From VBOC01 sp035635475 (GTDB lineage: Bacteria; Bacteroidota; Ignavibacteria; UBA10030; SZUA-254), in NCBI GenBank assembly GCA_035635475.1, contig DASQAZ010000117.1, forward strand, positions 27,789 through 91,788: a stretch of DNA of 64,000 nt, in the 5' to 3' direction. Of this stretch, positions 17,154 through 26,582 are shown piece by piece; the stretch's first letter is position 1, and each line of letters starts with the position of its first letter. The translations under genes were made by a program, and so were the position numbers. The notes beneath the pieces were generated by a model. The model was not told where the DNA came from. It searched no databases and was given only the letters and a program-made list of their open reading frames with translations.

Positions 17154-17700
17154 ACGCGGGCTGACGCTTCCGCTTTTGTTAGTTGGCGCGGTCGTTCTGT
17201 GGGGATGTTCATCTGCGAAAGAGGCGGAGCAGAAGGTTGAAGCCCCGGCGCCGAAGAGCGACGACCTCAGGCGATACGAGAAGACGTTTAATCCCTCCGA
17301 CTTCGATTCGGACATCAAGCTCATTAAAGAAGAGGAAAAGACCGAGCGATCGACATTTGAATCCACGAATGTCGTCACGACCGCAGTCCCCGACACGATT
17401 CGGGGTTTCAGAATCCAGGTCCTGCTGACGCAGGACATCGACGAGGCCGTCCGCATCCGGGACAGCGTCGAGTCGTTGCTTCCCGAAGAATGGACGTATA
17501 TCGTTTACGATTCGCCCTACTACAAGGTCCGCCTGGGGAATTGCGAGGATCGCGCCGCCGCCAGCCCCCTCCTGAAAAAAATATCCTCCCTTGGATTTAA
17601 GAGCGCCTGGATTGTGCCCGACAACGTCGTGAGAAACTTACCGCCGAAGCCTCCCGATACGAGCATAGAACCGCAGAAGCAGTTCAAGAATAAACACTGA
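17122..17700 (+). CDS. second SPOR-type lipoprotein
   Basis: 192 residues from the ATG at 17122, chosen because AAGG lies just upstream and it gives a compact basic signal peptide; an earlier in-frame ATG at 17086 would add 12 residues. The lipobox is VLWGC (Cys29). After a charged linker comes a SPOR-like fold (about residues 98-175) with GFRIQVLLTQDIDEAVRIRD and YYKVRLGNCEDRAAA. The start lies within the preceding SPOR gene, overlapping by 32 bp, so translation is probably coupled. Sequence similarity between the two is limited to the fold pattern. Confidence 0.82.
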   Translation: MRGRPTSRSSKRGLTLPLLLVGAVVLWGCSSAKEAEQKVEAPAPKSDDLRRYEKTFNPSDFDSDIKLIKEEEKTERSTFESTNVVTTAVPDTIRGFRIQVLLTQDIDEAVRIRDSVESLLPEEWTYIVYDSPYYKVRLGNCEDRAAASPLLKKISSLGFKSAWIVPDNVVRNLPPKPPDTSIEPQKQFKNKH

Positions 17701-17712
17701 TCCCGGCGAAGA

Positions 17713-19407
17713 CTACCGGAAACTGATCACCACTCCCTCGAGGGGCCATCGGGCTCTGACTCTGAGCGTATCGGCGAAGATCGCAAAGCGTTCCGCAGGC
17801 CGGAAAGGAAACGGCGTGCCGTATGAGTAGCTTCCGTTGCCGTCTGCATCCCGGAAGGCCGAAATAGTATACCTCCCTTCAATCACCCGGTCGAGCACAA
17901 AGGGACCGGGGGAACCGAGAACCAACCTGCGCGGTTTGAGCTGAGTGTTGGAAATATTCGCCGCGAGGATGTAAATCTTGCCTCTCGCGCCCGGTGAATC
18001 GTCCCGTACCTCCCCCTTGATGCTTCCGAGCGTCTTCTCATCAACCGTCGAGAACTTTCTCGTCCACAGACTGTCGCGCAAATGGTTGCCCGAAAGATCG
18101 CGCAACGAATCCAGCGCGATGCGCAGGACATACGGCGTTGAAAGCGGCCACGGTTGGGAGGGGACGAATGAAGCCTGAGCGGAGTTCCACCACTTAAACC
18201 CTCCTGCCACGATACGTTGAGCGGTATCGGTCAGATGAAAGCCCCGTTCGAACGGTAATGGCCGGATCGCCTCGCTGAATGCGATGTGAATGCTGTCATC
18301 CGCTTGAACGCTCTTGTCCCCTTCCTGAATATTCTCGATTTTCATCGCAGGTCTTGTTGTGTCGGGAACGGCTGAGCCCGAAAAAATGCCGCTGCCGGGT
18401 GGCATATCGAGAACATTTCCGCGAACATCCCTTAGTTCGTTCAGCCTCACGCGGTAGGTTTTCGAGCTCTCCTGATCTGCGGTGTAGATTTGGGCCGCGA
18501 GCGAAGATCCGTCCACGAATGAGAAATCATAGGCCGATAATTGGGAGCCGGTTGCCGTGTCAATGATCGATACGTTCGTCGCCCGGAGGCCGGTCGTTTC
18601 CATCATCTCGCTGAATTTCAGGAGCACGTGGGAACGATCGATCGATCGGGCGCTCGACAGAAACGGCCTCGTCGTGTCCTCCCGCGTCAGCTGATATTGC
18701 ATTCCGGAAATCCTGGGCCTCAGGCTATCCAGCACGATGTCTGTATTTGCAATCCCAAACTCGTCCGTCTGCGCATCGTACAGGAGATTCCGATACTGGT
18801 CGCGCACCGCAATAAGACGGTACCTGCCCAGCGCGAGGTTTGTGAGATTAAACGTCCCATCCTTCCCCGTCTGGGTCGCATAATCCGGTTTCGACCGGGC
18901 GGGATTCAGCGTATCGGGGTTGCGGGAATCTAACGAGTAGGCGAAGATCATTACTCCGGCAGGCGTGGGGTCGAACACTCTGCCGGAAACCGACGCCGAG
19001 TCGAGATGTCCGCCTGTGGAAAACGGGAGGGCGTAGGCTCGTGCCATCTTGTTCTTCCGGGTATCGACAACGTCGGTCCCGATGGTGACGATGTACGTCG
19101 CATTGGGGCGGAGCGAATCGGAGAACTGTATTTCAACCCCGGTGCCGCTCCAATCGAAGGTGAGCAGACCGACCGATGGCGAGATGAACATCGATCCCTC
19201 CACGCTGCTCCGATCGACGTACTTACTGAACGCCAGGCTGAACCTGTTATCGCGATAGTTCAGAGTCCCCGGCGGAGGGTAAGAACGAACAACTTCCGGC
19301 GGCGTGGTATCGGGCGGACCGCCGGAGGGCGGTGCCTGGCCAGCGCAGAAGAAGGAAATCGTTGCGACGATGGAGCACACGAGAATAGGAAGTATTGTTT
19401 GGTTCAC
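17713..19407 (-). CDS. Ig-like (SbsA-type) domain lipoprotein
   Basis: 564 residues. A signal peptide is followed by Cys21 and the GGPPDTTPPEVV stretch typical of Bacteroidota Ig-like lipoproteins (Cys then GGP-D--PP). The N-terminal Ig-like domain covers about residues 36-130 (LAFSKYVD, TYIVTIGTDVVD). A carboxypeptidase-regulatory-like beta sandwich follows (SGRVFDP, GTFNLTNLALGRYRLIAVRD). Two more Ig-like domains and a last small beta domain with DADGNGSYSYG complete it. It is probably a structural outer-membrane lipoprotein. It is the last gene of the tsaD - GT - mltG minus-strand group, 5 bp after mltG. Confidence 0.85.
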   Translation of the reverse strand: MNQTILPILVCSIVATISFFCAGQAPPSGGPPDTTPPEVVRSYPPPGTLNYRDNRFSLAFSKYVDRSSVEGSMFISPSVGLLTFDWSGTGVEIQFSDSLRPNATYIVTIGTDVVDTRKNKMARAYALPFSTGGHLDSASVSGRVFDPTPAGVMIFAYSLDSRNPDTLNPARSKPDYATQTGKDGTFNLTNLALGRYRLIAVRDQYRNLLYDAQTDEFGIANTDIVLDSLRPRISGMQYQLTREDTTRPFLSSARSIDRSHVLLKFSEMMETTGLRATNVSIIDTATGSQLSAYDFSFVDGSSLAAQIYTADQESSKTYRVRLNELRDVRGNVLDMPPGSGIFSGSAVPDTTRPAMKIENIQEGDKSVQADDSIHIAFSEAIRPLPFERGFHLTDTAQRIVAGGFKWWNSAQASFVPSQPWPLSTPYVLRIALDSLRDLSGNHLRDSLWTRKFSTVDEKTLGSIKGEVRDDSPGARGKIYILAANISNTQLKPRRLVLGSPGPFVLDRVIEGRYTISAFRDADGNGSYSYGTPFPFRPAERFAIFADTLRVRARWPLEGVVISFR

Positions 19408-19412
19408 GATGT

Positions 19413-20438
19413 TCAGCGACTGAACTCTTCTTCCCGCATCGCTTCCTGCTCATCGCGGAATTTCCTGTACCGCCGCGCGGCGCGCCGGTGTTCGAGATAG
19501 GTGCGGGTAAAGGTGTGACCCCCCTGCCCGTTCGCCACAAAGAAGAGATACCGATGCCTCACCGGAAAGAGGGCGGCAAGAATGGAGGCCCGCCCGGGAT
19601 TGCCGATCGGCCCCGGCGGCAAACCATAATTGCGGTACGTATTATAAGGCGATTCGCGGTGGAGGTCGCTGAGTCTCAATCGCCGCGGCCCGTCTACCAG
19701 GATGAATTGAACCGTCGGATCGGCCTCCAGCCTCATGCGCCGCTCGAGCCGGTTATAATAGACGCCCGCCACTTTGGCGCGTTCCGAATCGATCGCGGTC
19801 TCCCCGTTGACAATCGACGCCAGGACGAGTACATCGTTGAGCGATTTGTCGGCGGAATCCAGCCTCCCCCTCAGCGAATCGTTCATGAATTTCCAGAACT
19901 CTCCGACCTGCTCTCTGATGATTTGTTCCTCATCCATCTGCCAGTACAATCTGTACGTATCCGGCATCAGGTAGCCCTCGAGCGAAGTTGCCTGCACGCC
20001 GAGCGTGTGCGCAAAATTTGAATCGTAGACCAGCGTCATATACCGGAGGGAGTCGATTCCAAGGGTCCGGGCAAGAATCTTCGCCTGGCGGGCGGCCTTC
20101 ACGCCCTCGGGAAGCATGACCGTGATCGGCTCGATCGTTCTGCCTGAGCGTAAGTCCTCCAGCATTTCCCTGTTCGACATCCCGCTCGTAAATCGATACT
20201 TTCCGACTTGCATTTTCGTCGTGAGGCCGAGAATTCTTCCGGCCGCGTCGATGAGCGCACGGCTGCGGATAATCCCCCCGATCTCGAGCGAGTCGAGAAC
20301 CCGCTGGAAGTTTTCTCCCCGCGAGACTGTGATCGATCGATCGCCCTCGAAAGAATTTGGCGCCCACAGGATTTCGTAAGCGGCAATCAGTCCCAGGGCG
20401 AGCACGGCCGCCAGAATTCGCAGCAGCCACTTCCTCAT
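19413..20438 (-). CDS. mltG: endolytic murein transglycosylase MltG
   Basis: 341 residues, normal for YceG/MltG. One N-terminal transmembrane segment (about 4-22), a LysM-like region (ITVSRGENFQRVLDSLEIGGII), then the catalytic domain with LEGYLMPDTYRLYW, ERAKVAGVYYNRLERRMRLEADPTVQF and SPYNTYRNYGLPPGPIGNPG. It cuts nascent glycan strands at the inner membrane. The active-site motif that is normally SIVEKET reads SIVNGET (residues 208-214), so one of two conserved glutamates is Asn. Its start overlaps the stop of the upstream glycosyltransferase (ATGA). Confidence 0.94.
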   Translation of the reverse strand: MRKWLLRILAAVLALGLIAAYEILWAPNSFEGDRSITVSRGENFQRVLDSLEIGGIIRSRALIDAAGRILGLTTKMQVGKYRFTSGMSNREMLEDLRSGRTIEPITVMLPEGVKAARQAKILARTLGIDSLRYMTLVYDSNFAHTLGVQATSLEGYLMPDTYRLYWQMDEEQIIREQVGEFWKFMNDSLRGRLDSADKSLNDVLVLASIVNGETAIDSERAKVAGVYYNRLERRMRLEADPTVQFILVDGPRRLRLSDLHRESPYNTYRNYGLPPGPIGNPGRASILAALFPVRHRYLFFVANGQGGHTFTRTYLEHRRAARRYRKFRDEQEAMREEEFSR

Positions 20439-22378
20439 TGGACACCCTCCCTCCGGATCTCATTGTACCGGCCGAGGTACCGGAGAGACTTCGCGCTGTC
20501 GTGGTAAGCGAACTGGTAGACCCCCGCGAGCTGTTTGTACCCGTTCGCGTAGGAAGGATTATTTTTTATCAGAGCTTCAAGAGTGTTTACGGCCTCGCCC
20601 GGCTTATTTTCTCTGATGGAGATTTCTGCGGACGCCGATTGCGCGTCCCAGTATTGTGGATGGAGCCGGAGGGCCGTCTGCACCTCCTCAGAAGCCTTTC
20701 CAAGATTTCCTGCCAAAAAATAAGCGCGACCCAGGAGCAAATGCGTCTTTGAGGACTGGGGATCGATCTCGAGAGACCTCCTCAGTAGTCGACCGGCTTC
20801 ATCTACGTTGCGGGCCGAGAGCTCCGAAGCCGCCGCGCCCGACATCCGGCCTGCAAGCTGTGGAGTAAAGTGTGCGCGCGCAGGATCGAAGGGGAATACC
20901 TCCATGATTTCCGGATGCGATTCATCCGTTTGAAAGAGAGGGTTTTCGTTGACGACCTCAAACCAATTGCGCAACAGAGCAAGATGCGTGACCTTCTTCC
21001 GGACAAGATATTGCTTGAGCTTGTCAAGATTCCCGATATTGTTGATCATTTCCGGGGATACGAGCCCGACCATATCGACGATCTTTCTGTCCGAATAATA
21101 AGCGATTGCTCCTACATCATGCGTCGCCACAACGCTCCCGGCCGGGAGGTTGTCGTGGATCCAACGAGCCGTCCGGACTTGCCGCTCGCCGATATACCGG
21201 CAGTACTCCGCGTAGGTGTCCTTCATCTCCCACGAAGCCGCCGCAAACTGCACACCGAAGACGAGGATCAGGAACCCGCCGGCCATCAATTCGGTTCGCG
21301 GCCGCCCGAGGCCCCGGAAAATCTTCTTTCCCAGCTCAAGAAGCGAACCGACTCCCCGCAAGCCTAGCAGGATGACGAACGGCAGAATGGGCATCAGATA
21401 TCGTCCTTCCTGATAGAGGTAGGGAAGATTGAGCCAGTAGACGAGAAATAATCCTATCGGCCAGAGCAGAGAGATCAACAGATCATCCGGCCGCAACCTC
21501 AACACCGACCGCAGCACGCTCACGACGCCTGTCGCGACGAGGAGGCAGAAGATCCGGAGGTGACCGTCGGTAAGAAACCCGAAAACCTGCTGCGGAAAAC
21601 CCGACCCTCCGCCGGAGTAATATTTTATCTTCGCAGCATAGGTGTTCGGGAACAACGAGCCGGACAGCCAGAGGTTGAATCCGACATACGCACAGCCGAT
21701 TCCTGCGGCCACCAGCCCGGATCGGATCAGCCACGCGGAATCGTCTGTTCCCTTTCTTTTCGGCTGATTCCGGCGAAGGACCGAACTGCGGTATGCGGCA
21801 TCAATGGCAATAATGACCAGAAACAGGAGCGCTTCGGGACGCGTCCAGATCGCAAGGCCGCCGGCAATGCCGAGCCGGAGGGGTCTTCGGATCGTGTAGA
21901 AATAATGCACCGCGAGAAGCATGAACAAAAACAGCGTAGTTTCCATGCCGGAGTCCGCGACCCATTCCAGTCGGGGCTCGAGCAGCACTAAAAGCGCTGC
22001 AGCGGCAGCAAATAAACCGGTCCCCAGAATCTTCTTCGCAAGGGCGTAGAGCATCCATGCCGAAAGGGCAAAGAAGACGATGCCCAGTGAGTAACTGAGC
22101 AGGAACTCATTCGAGGTGAACGAGAATCCTGCGGCGAGCAGAAGCGTGTAGAGAGGCGAGGTCGAGCCGGAGGTGACCGTCTGATTCTGATAGTACGAGT
22201 AGGACCCGTACTCATGGAGATTCTTCGCGAACTGAAGGTGGATCCAGGGGTCATCGAGCGGGAAGCCAACCGCGCCGTTCACACGATACGCATTCCAGCC
22301 TGCGAAGATGCACATCCCCGATCCGAGAACCATCACGGGGATCAGGAAGTACGCCGTTTTCTTCGTCCGATCATTCAT
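20435..22378 (-). CDS. GT-C glycosyltransferase-like membrane protein with TPR tail
   Basis: 647 residues. The N-terminal 400 residues hold about ten transmembrane helices. An early acidic loop motif, FPLDDPWIHLQFAKNL, and SGSTSPLYTLLLA are typical of GT-C family lipid-linked sugar transferases. A periplasmic stretch (ATHDVGAIAYYSDRKIVDMVGLVSP) follows the helices. The last 130 residues are tetratricopeptide repeats (LLLGRAYFLAGNLGKASEEVQTALRLHP and two more). It probably moves a sugar from a polyprenyl carrier to an envelope acceptor; the substrate is unknown. It lies between tsaD (28 bp) and mltG (overlap). Confidence 0.85.
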   Translation of the reverse strand: MNDRTKKTAYFLIPVMVLGSGMCIFAGWNAYRVNGAVGFPLDDPWIHLQFAKNLHEYGSYSYYQNQTVTSGSTSPLYTLLLAAGFSFTSNEFLLSYSLGIVFFALSAWMLYALAKKILGTGLFAAAAALLVLLEPRLEWVADSGMETTLFLFMLLAVHYFYTIRRPLRLGIAGGLAIWTRPEALLFLVIIAIDAAYRSSVLRRNQPKRKGTDDSAWLIRSGLVAAGIGCAYVGFNLWLSGSLFPNTYAAKIKYYSGGGSGFPQQVFGFLTDGHLRIFCLLVATGVVSVLRSVLRLRPDDLLISLLWPIGLFLVYWLNLPYLYQEGRYLMPILPFVILLGLRGVGSLLELGKKIFRGLGRPRTELMAGGFLILVFGVQFAAASWEMKDTYAEYCRYIGERQVRTARWIHDNLPAGSVVATHDVGAIAYYSDRKIVDMVGLVSPEMINNIGNLDKLKQYLVRKKVTHLALLRNWFEVVNENPLFQTDESHPEIMEVFPFDPARAHFTPQLAGRMSGAAASELSARNVDEAGRLLRRSLEIDPQSSKTHLLLGRAYFLAGNLGKASEEVQTALRLHPQYWDAQSASAEISIRENKPGEAVNTLEALIKNNPSYANGYKQLAGVYQFAYHDSAKSLRYLGRYNEIRREGVQ

Positions 22379-22405
22379 CCGACTTCACGCCCGGCTCAAT
22401 CCAAC

Positions 22406-23404
22406 TTAGATCGGGAGATTCGGCTCTGCATGGAGGTCGAATGCCGATTCGATTCCTTTCTTGAGAAGGAGATAACCCGTCATGGCGATCATGGCTCCGT
22501 TATCCGTGCAGTATTCAAGTCTTGGGACGAACAGCCGGAAGTTCCGGCTCGCAGCAAGCGCTTCCATGCGCCGCCGCAGCTCCGAATTCGCCGACACTCC
22601 GCCCGCAATCGCGACGTCGTTGACACCGGTCCGCTTCAACGCCCGGAGGATCTTCTCAATCAAAACCTCCGCCATCGCAGCCTGAAAACTTGCACAGAGA
22701 TCCTTCACCCGGCTTTCGCCGTCACCCCGCAGGGTGTGATCGCGAAGCCAGTAGCGAACCGCGGTCTTGATGCCGCTGAAACTGAAATCGAGGCTCTCGT
22801 CCCCGAGCATCGACCGCGGAAATTTCACGAATTCGGGATTTCCGGACTGTGCCAGCCTGTCGAGCACAGGTCCGCCCGGAAAGCCGAGGCCGAGCATTTT
22901 CGCGACCTTGTCGTAGGCCTCGCCCGCAGCGTCGTCGAGCGTTTCGCCCAGGAGTTCGTGCTCGAGAATGTTTCTGACGAGCACAAGCTGCGTGTGTCCC
23001 CCTGAAACCGTCAGACAAAGAAAGGGGAGATTGGGCCTTGGCTCATCGATGAAATTTGAATAGAGGTGCGCCTCCATGTGATTAACGCCTACGAAGGGCA
23101 CGCGGAGGCCGTAGGCCAATGCTTTGGCGAAATTCAGCCCCACCAGGAGCGCGCCCATGAGGCCGGGCCCGTAGGTCGCACAGACGGCATCGAGCTGATT
23201 CTTGCCGATCCCCGCTGTGCGCAGTGCCTCCTCAACGACCGGGACGATCAACCGTTGGTGTGCCCGCGATGCGAGCTCCGGTACGACCCCCCCATATTCG
23301 CCGTGGGCGAGCTGCGATGAGATCACATTCGACTGTACGATGCCGTCCTGAAGAACGGCGGCGGATGTCTCGTCGCATGACGTTTCAATTCCGAGAATAT
23401 TCAT
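22406..23404 (-). CDS. tsaD: tRNA N6-adenosine threonylcarbamoyltransferase TsaD
   Basis: 332 residues from the ATG that begins MNILGIETSCDETSAA, the standard N-terminus; the frame is open 69 bp further but without conserved sequence. Metal-binding histidines appear in VNHMEAHLYS and the ATP-binding loops in VSGGHTQLVL, FPGGPVLDRLA and AIAGGVSANSELRRRM, ending DNGAMIAMTG. It forms the t6A37 modification of ANN-decoding tRNAs with TsaB, C and E. It heads the minus-strand group and is divergent from the export module. The start may be nearly leaderless, but the promoter boxes here are weak. Confidence 0.97.
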   Translation of the reverse strand: MNILGIETSCDETSAAVLQDGIVQSNVISSQLAHGEYGGVVPELASRAHQRLIVPVVEEALRTAGIGKNQLDAVCATYGPGLMGALLVGLNFAKALAYGLRVPFVGVNHMEAHLYSNFIDEPRPNLPFLCLTVSGGHTQLVLVRNILEHELLGETLDDAAGEAYDKVAKMLGLGFPGGPVLDRLAQSGNPEFVKFPRSMLGDESLDFSFSGIKTAVRYWLRDHTLRGDGESRVKDLCASFQAAMAEVLIEKILRALKRTGVNDVAIAGGVSANSELRRRMEALAASRNFRLFVPRLEYCTDNGAMIAMTGYLLLKKGIESAFDLHAEPNLPI

Positions 23405-23467
23405 CGACTCTAAGAATAAGCGAAAAGTTCGGCTGATTTTCAAGCGTCGCGACGGCCTAAAAGTCAC

Positions 23468-23496
23468 TTGCAAAGGTGAGCTAATTTTTTTATCTT
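23468..23496 (+). promoter_or_regulatory. sigma70-type promoter of the export module
   Basis: TTGCAA, 17-bp spacer, TATCTT. The predicted start is about 38 nt before the GTG of the adaptor gene, and no other gene lies between. Confidence 0.6.
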
Positions 23497-23540
23497 GAGG
23501 CCATTATCGGAGAGCCTTCCACCTCGCACGTGCAAATCCA

Positions 23541-24734
23541 GTGTCCGCAACTGAAAACGTCGACCTTTCGAGGCTGAGAATTCAGCACGAAGAAAAACTG
23601 GAAGAGCGTCCGAGAAGGGCTCATCGTACCGGTGTCATCCTCTATGCCGCGGGAGCGCTCTTCCTGGCTCTGGTGGCGTTTGTCTTCATACGCACGTCGT
23701 TGAGCTCCGCCGAGACCGTCGAGCTCGCAACCGTTTCGTTCGTTTCTCCGTCCCAGTCCAATGAGATCCTCACGGCAAGCGGTTATGTCGTGGCACAGCA
23801 GAAGGCGTCTGTTGCTTCAAAGGCAACGGGGCGTATCGTCTTTCTTGGGCACCATGAAGGAGATAAGGTAACGAAGGGCGAAATCATCGCTCGAATCGAA
23901 AGCGCCGACGTCGAGGCGGCGCTGGCCCAGGCACAGGCGGAACTCGCGCTCGCCCGCGCGGACCGCGAGGATGCCGGGAGGTCGCTTGAACGTTCAAAGG
24001 CAATGCTGAGCCGCGAGCTTATTTCTCAGGCAGAATTCGACGCCGCGAAGGCGCGCGACGACCGCGTCCGCGCGACGATTCAATCGAAGGATGCAGCGGT
24101 GAGAGCGGCAGAGGTACAGGTTGAGAATACCCGGATCCGGGCGCCGTTCGATGGAACGATCCTGACGAAGAATGCCGACGTGGGTGAGGTCGTTGCCCCG
24201 TTCGCAGCGGGGGCAAGTTCCCGGGTGGCAGTCGTCACAATCGCCGACATGTCCTCGCTCCAGGTCGAGGCGGACGTCTCGGAGTCAAACATCGAGCGCA
24301 TTACGGTTGAGCAGCCGTGTGAGATTGCACTCGATGCCTATCCGGACAAGCGCTATCGCGGCAGGGTGGACAAGATCGTACCGACGGCAGATCGCGCTAA
24401 AGCAACTGTCCTCACAAAGATCCGCTTCCTGGAACGGGACAAGCGCGTGCTGCCCGAAATGAGCGCCAAAATCCATTTCCTGGCCGAGGGGACTCCCGAG
24501 AGCCCCTCCTCGAAGCCGAGGCTTGTCATTGATTCAACGGCCATTGCCGTTCGCGACGGGCAGAAGGTTGCCTTCGTCATCCGCGGCGACGAGGCAAGCG
24601 CCGTTGCAGTCCAGCTCGGAGATCCCCTTGGAAAATCGATCGAGGTCCGCCGCGGGCTGTCGGCCGGCGACCGCGTGGTCCTGAAGCCGTCACAGAATAT
24701 GCAAACCGGAACGAAGGTGAAAATAAAGGAGTAG
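23541..24734 (+). CDS. HlyD/MacA-type periplasmic adaptor protein
   Basis: 397 residues from a GTG. A cytoplasmic basic tail of about 30 residues is followed by one transmembrane helix (about 31-50) and then an adaptor fold: SGYVVAQQKASVASKATGRI (first lipoyl half), a coiled-coil hairpin (about 130-190, rich in Ala/Arg/Glu), RIRAPFDGTI-type second lipoyl half, and a beta-barrel domain. Such proteins link an inner-membrane exporter with an outer-membrane channel. It is followed directly by an ABC ATPase and two FtsX-type permeases, so it belongs to a MacAB-like tripartite system. No TolC-like gene is in the window. Confidence 0.93.
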   Translation: MSATENVDLSRLRIQHEEKLEERPRRAHRTGVILYAAGALFLALVAFVFIRTSLSSAETVELATVSFVSPSQSNEILTASGYVVAQQKASVASKATGRIVFLGHHEGDKVTKGEIIARIESADVEAALAQAQAELALARADREDAGRSLERSKAMLSRELISQAEFDAAKARDDRVRATIQSKDAAVRAAEVQVENTRIRAPFDGTILTKNADVGEVVAPFAAGASSRVAVVTIADMSSLQVEADVSESNIERITVEQPCEIALDAYPDKRYRGRVDKIVPTADRAKATVLTKIRFLERDKRVLPEMSAKIHFLAEGTPESPSSKPRLVIDSTAIAVRDGQKVAFVIRGDEASAVAVQLGDPLGKSIEVRRGLSAGDRVVLKPSQNMQTGTKVKIKE

Positions 24735-24744
24735 ATAATCGGCT

Positions 24745-25413
24745 ATGGCAATCGTCTCGATACAGAAGCTTTCCAAGTCATACTGGCGTGACTCGCATGA
24801 GATTCCGGTTCTCCGGGATATCTCATTTGAAATCCCGGAAGGAGATTTTCTCGGACTGATGGGCCCGTCGGGTTCGGGGAAAACGACGTTGTTGAATCTG
24901 ATCGCGGGCATCGATAAGCCCACGGCTGGAAGAATCGATGTTGCCGGAACGGACATTAGCACGATGAGCGAATCCGCTCTTGCTGGCTGGAGGGCCAGGC
25001 ACATCGGATTCGTTTTTCAATTTTATAACCTGTTGCCGGTCCTCACCGCCCGCGAAAATGTCGAACTCCCCCTCTTCCTCTCCAAACTTTCGAAGAAGGA
25101 AAGAAAAGAACATGTGGAGTTCGCGTTGAAGGTTGTCGGCCTCGAGGAGCGGATGAACCATTATCCGAAACAGCTTTCGGGCGGCCAGGAGCAGCGCGTC
25201 GCAATCGCACGGGCGATCGTTACCGACCCGACGCTCCTGGTAGCAGACGAGCCAACCGGGGACCTCGACAAGAGCTCGGCCGAAGAGATTCTAAAGCTTC
25301 TCGAACGGCTCAACTCGGAATTTAAGAAAACCGTCGTCATGGTCACTCACGACCCTCGCGCCGCGGAACGCGCACACTCGGTGCGGCATCTGGATAAGGG
25401 AGAGCTATCGTAG
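24745..25413 (+). CDS. ABC transporter ATPase, MacB/LolD type
   Basis: 222 residues, the usual size for a stand-alone MacB/LolD-type ATPase. Walker A GPSGSGKTTLLNLIAG (about residues 38-53), the Q-loop FVFQFYNLLPVLTARENVELPL, signature LSGGQEQRVAIARA, Walker B LLVADEPTGDLD and the H-loop VMVTHD are all intact. It would power the two downstream permeases. It lies 10 bp after the adaptor gene and 3 bp before the first permease. Confidence 0.96.
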   Translation: MAIVSIQKLSKSYWRDSHEIPVLRDISFEIPEGDFLGLMGPSGSGKTTLLNLIAGIDKPTAGRIDVAGTDISTMSESALAGWRARHIGFVFQFYNLLPVLTARENVELPLFLSKLSKKERKEHVEFALKVVGLEERMNHYPKQLSGGQEQRVAIARAIVTDPTLLVADEPTGDLDKSSAEEILKLLERLNSEFKKTVVMVTHDPRAAERAHSVRHLDKGELS

Positions 25414-25416
25414 AAC

Positions 25417-26577
25417 ATGTATATCCTTAAGCTCATACTTCGAAACGCCCTTCGTCACAAGCTTCGGACCTTGCTGACGATCGTGGGGATCGCCATTGCG
25501 GTCCTGGCATTCGGCATCATGAGAACCGTCGTTACATCCTGGTATTCAGGAGTGGAGTCGTCCCAGGCCAACCGCATGCTCACCGTGCACAAGGTCTCGT
25601 TCATCTTCGATCTCCCCCTTGCGTATCGTGACCGGATCACGAAGGTCCCGGGCGTGAAAAAGGTTTCGTTCGCAAATTGGTTCCAGGGTATCTATATCGA
25701 TAAGAACCAATTCTTCGCCCGCCTGGCCGTGGATCCGGAGACAATCTGGGATGTCTCTCCCGAGTTCGTCGTCTCCGATTCCGTCAAGGAAGCCCTGAAG
25801 AAACAGCGAAACGCCTGCGTGATCGGCGCAAAGCTGGAACACGATTACAATCTGCACGTGGGGGACCTCATGAGTATCGAAGGGGACATTTATCCCGGAA
25901 AATGGCAGATGCAGATCGTCGGGGTCTACCACGGCAAAGATCAGACCGTGGACGAAACGCAGATGCTCTTCAACTGGCATTATCTTGATGAAGAGCTCAA
26001 ACAGAACGAGCCCGGGCGGGATGGGCATGTTGGATGGTATATTCTACAAATAGAGAATCCCAACGACCGCGCGAGGATCTCGGCGGCAGTCGACGATCTC
26101 TTCACAAATTCATCGGCGGAGACGAAAACGCAGACGGAAAAAGAATTTCAGCAGAGCTTCGTATCGATGTCAGGAGCAATCCTGACGGCCATCAACGTCG
26201 TCGCGTTTGTCATTATCGGCATCATCCTTCTCGTCCTGTCGAATACGATGGCGATGACCGCCCGGGAACGGATCGGCGAATATGCGGTGATGCGGACACT
26301 GGGATTTTCCACAAGAAATATTTCCCAGCTGGTCGCCGGCGAATCGCTCCTGATTTCGCTTCTCGGCGGCCTTATCGGCCTGGCGGTTACCTTTCCGTTA
26401 TGTGCCGCCATTCAGAAAATCGTACCCACCGGGTGGTTCCCCGTGTTTAACGTCGAAACCGCCACGGTCGTCCTCGCCTTTGGATCGGCAATCGCCGCGG
26501 GGGTGATTGCGGCCGCATTCCCGATCAGCCGCGCCATCGGAATGAGGATCGTCGACGGTTTGCGGCACATCGGTTGA
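25417..26577 (+). CDS. ABC transporter permease, MacB/FtsX type (first)
   Basis: 386 residues. One N-terminal transmembrane helix (about 18-37, LRTLLTIVGIAIAVLAFGIM), a large periplasmic MacB-type domain (about 45-255) and three C-terminal helices with the FtsX pattern (ARERIGEYAVMRTLGFSTRNISQLVAGESLLISLLGGL). The four-helix layout is that of mechanotransmission transporters rather than classical importers. With the next gene it would form a heterodimer. Confidence 0.92.
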   Translation: MYILKLILRNALRHKLRTLLTIVGIAIAVLAFGIMRTVVTSWYSGVESSQANRMLTVHKVSFIFDLPLAYRDRITKVPGVKKVSFANWFQGIYIDKNQFFARLAVDPETIWDVSPEFVVSDSVKEALKKQRNACVIGAKLEHDYNLHVGDLMSIEGDIYPGKWQMQIVGVYHGKDQTVDETQMLFNWHYLDEELKQNEPGRDGHVGWYILQIENPNDRARISAAVDDLFTNSSAETKTQTEKEFQQSFVSMSGAILTAINVVAFVIIGIILLVLSNTMAMTARERIGEYAVMRTLGFSTRNISQLVAGESLLISLLGGLIGLAVTFPLCAAIQKIVPTGWFPVFNVETATVVLAFGSAIAAGVIAAAFPISRAIGMRIVDGLRHIG

Positions 26578-26582
26578 CCGCG

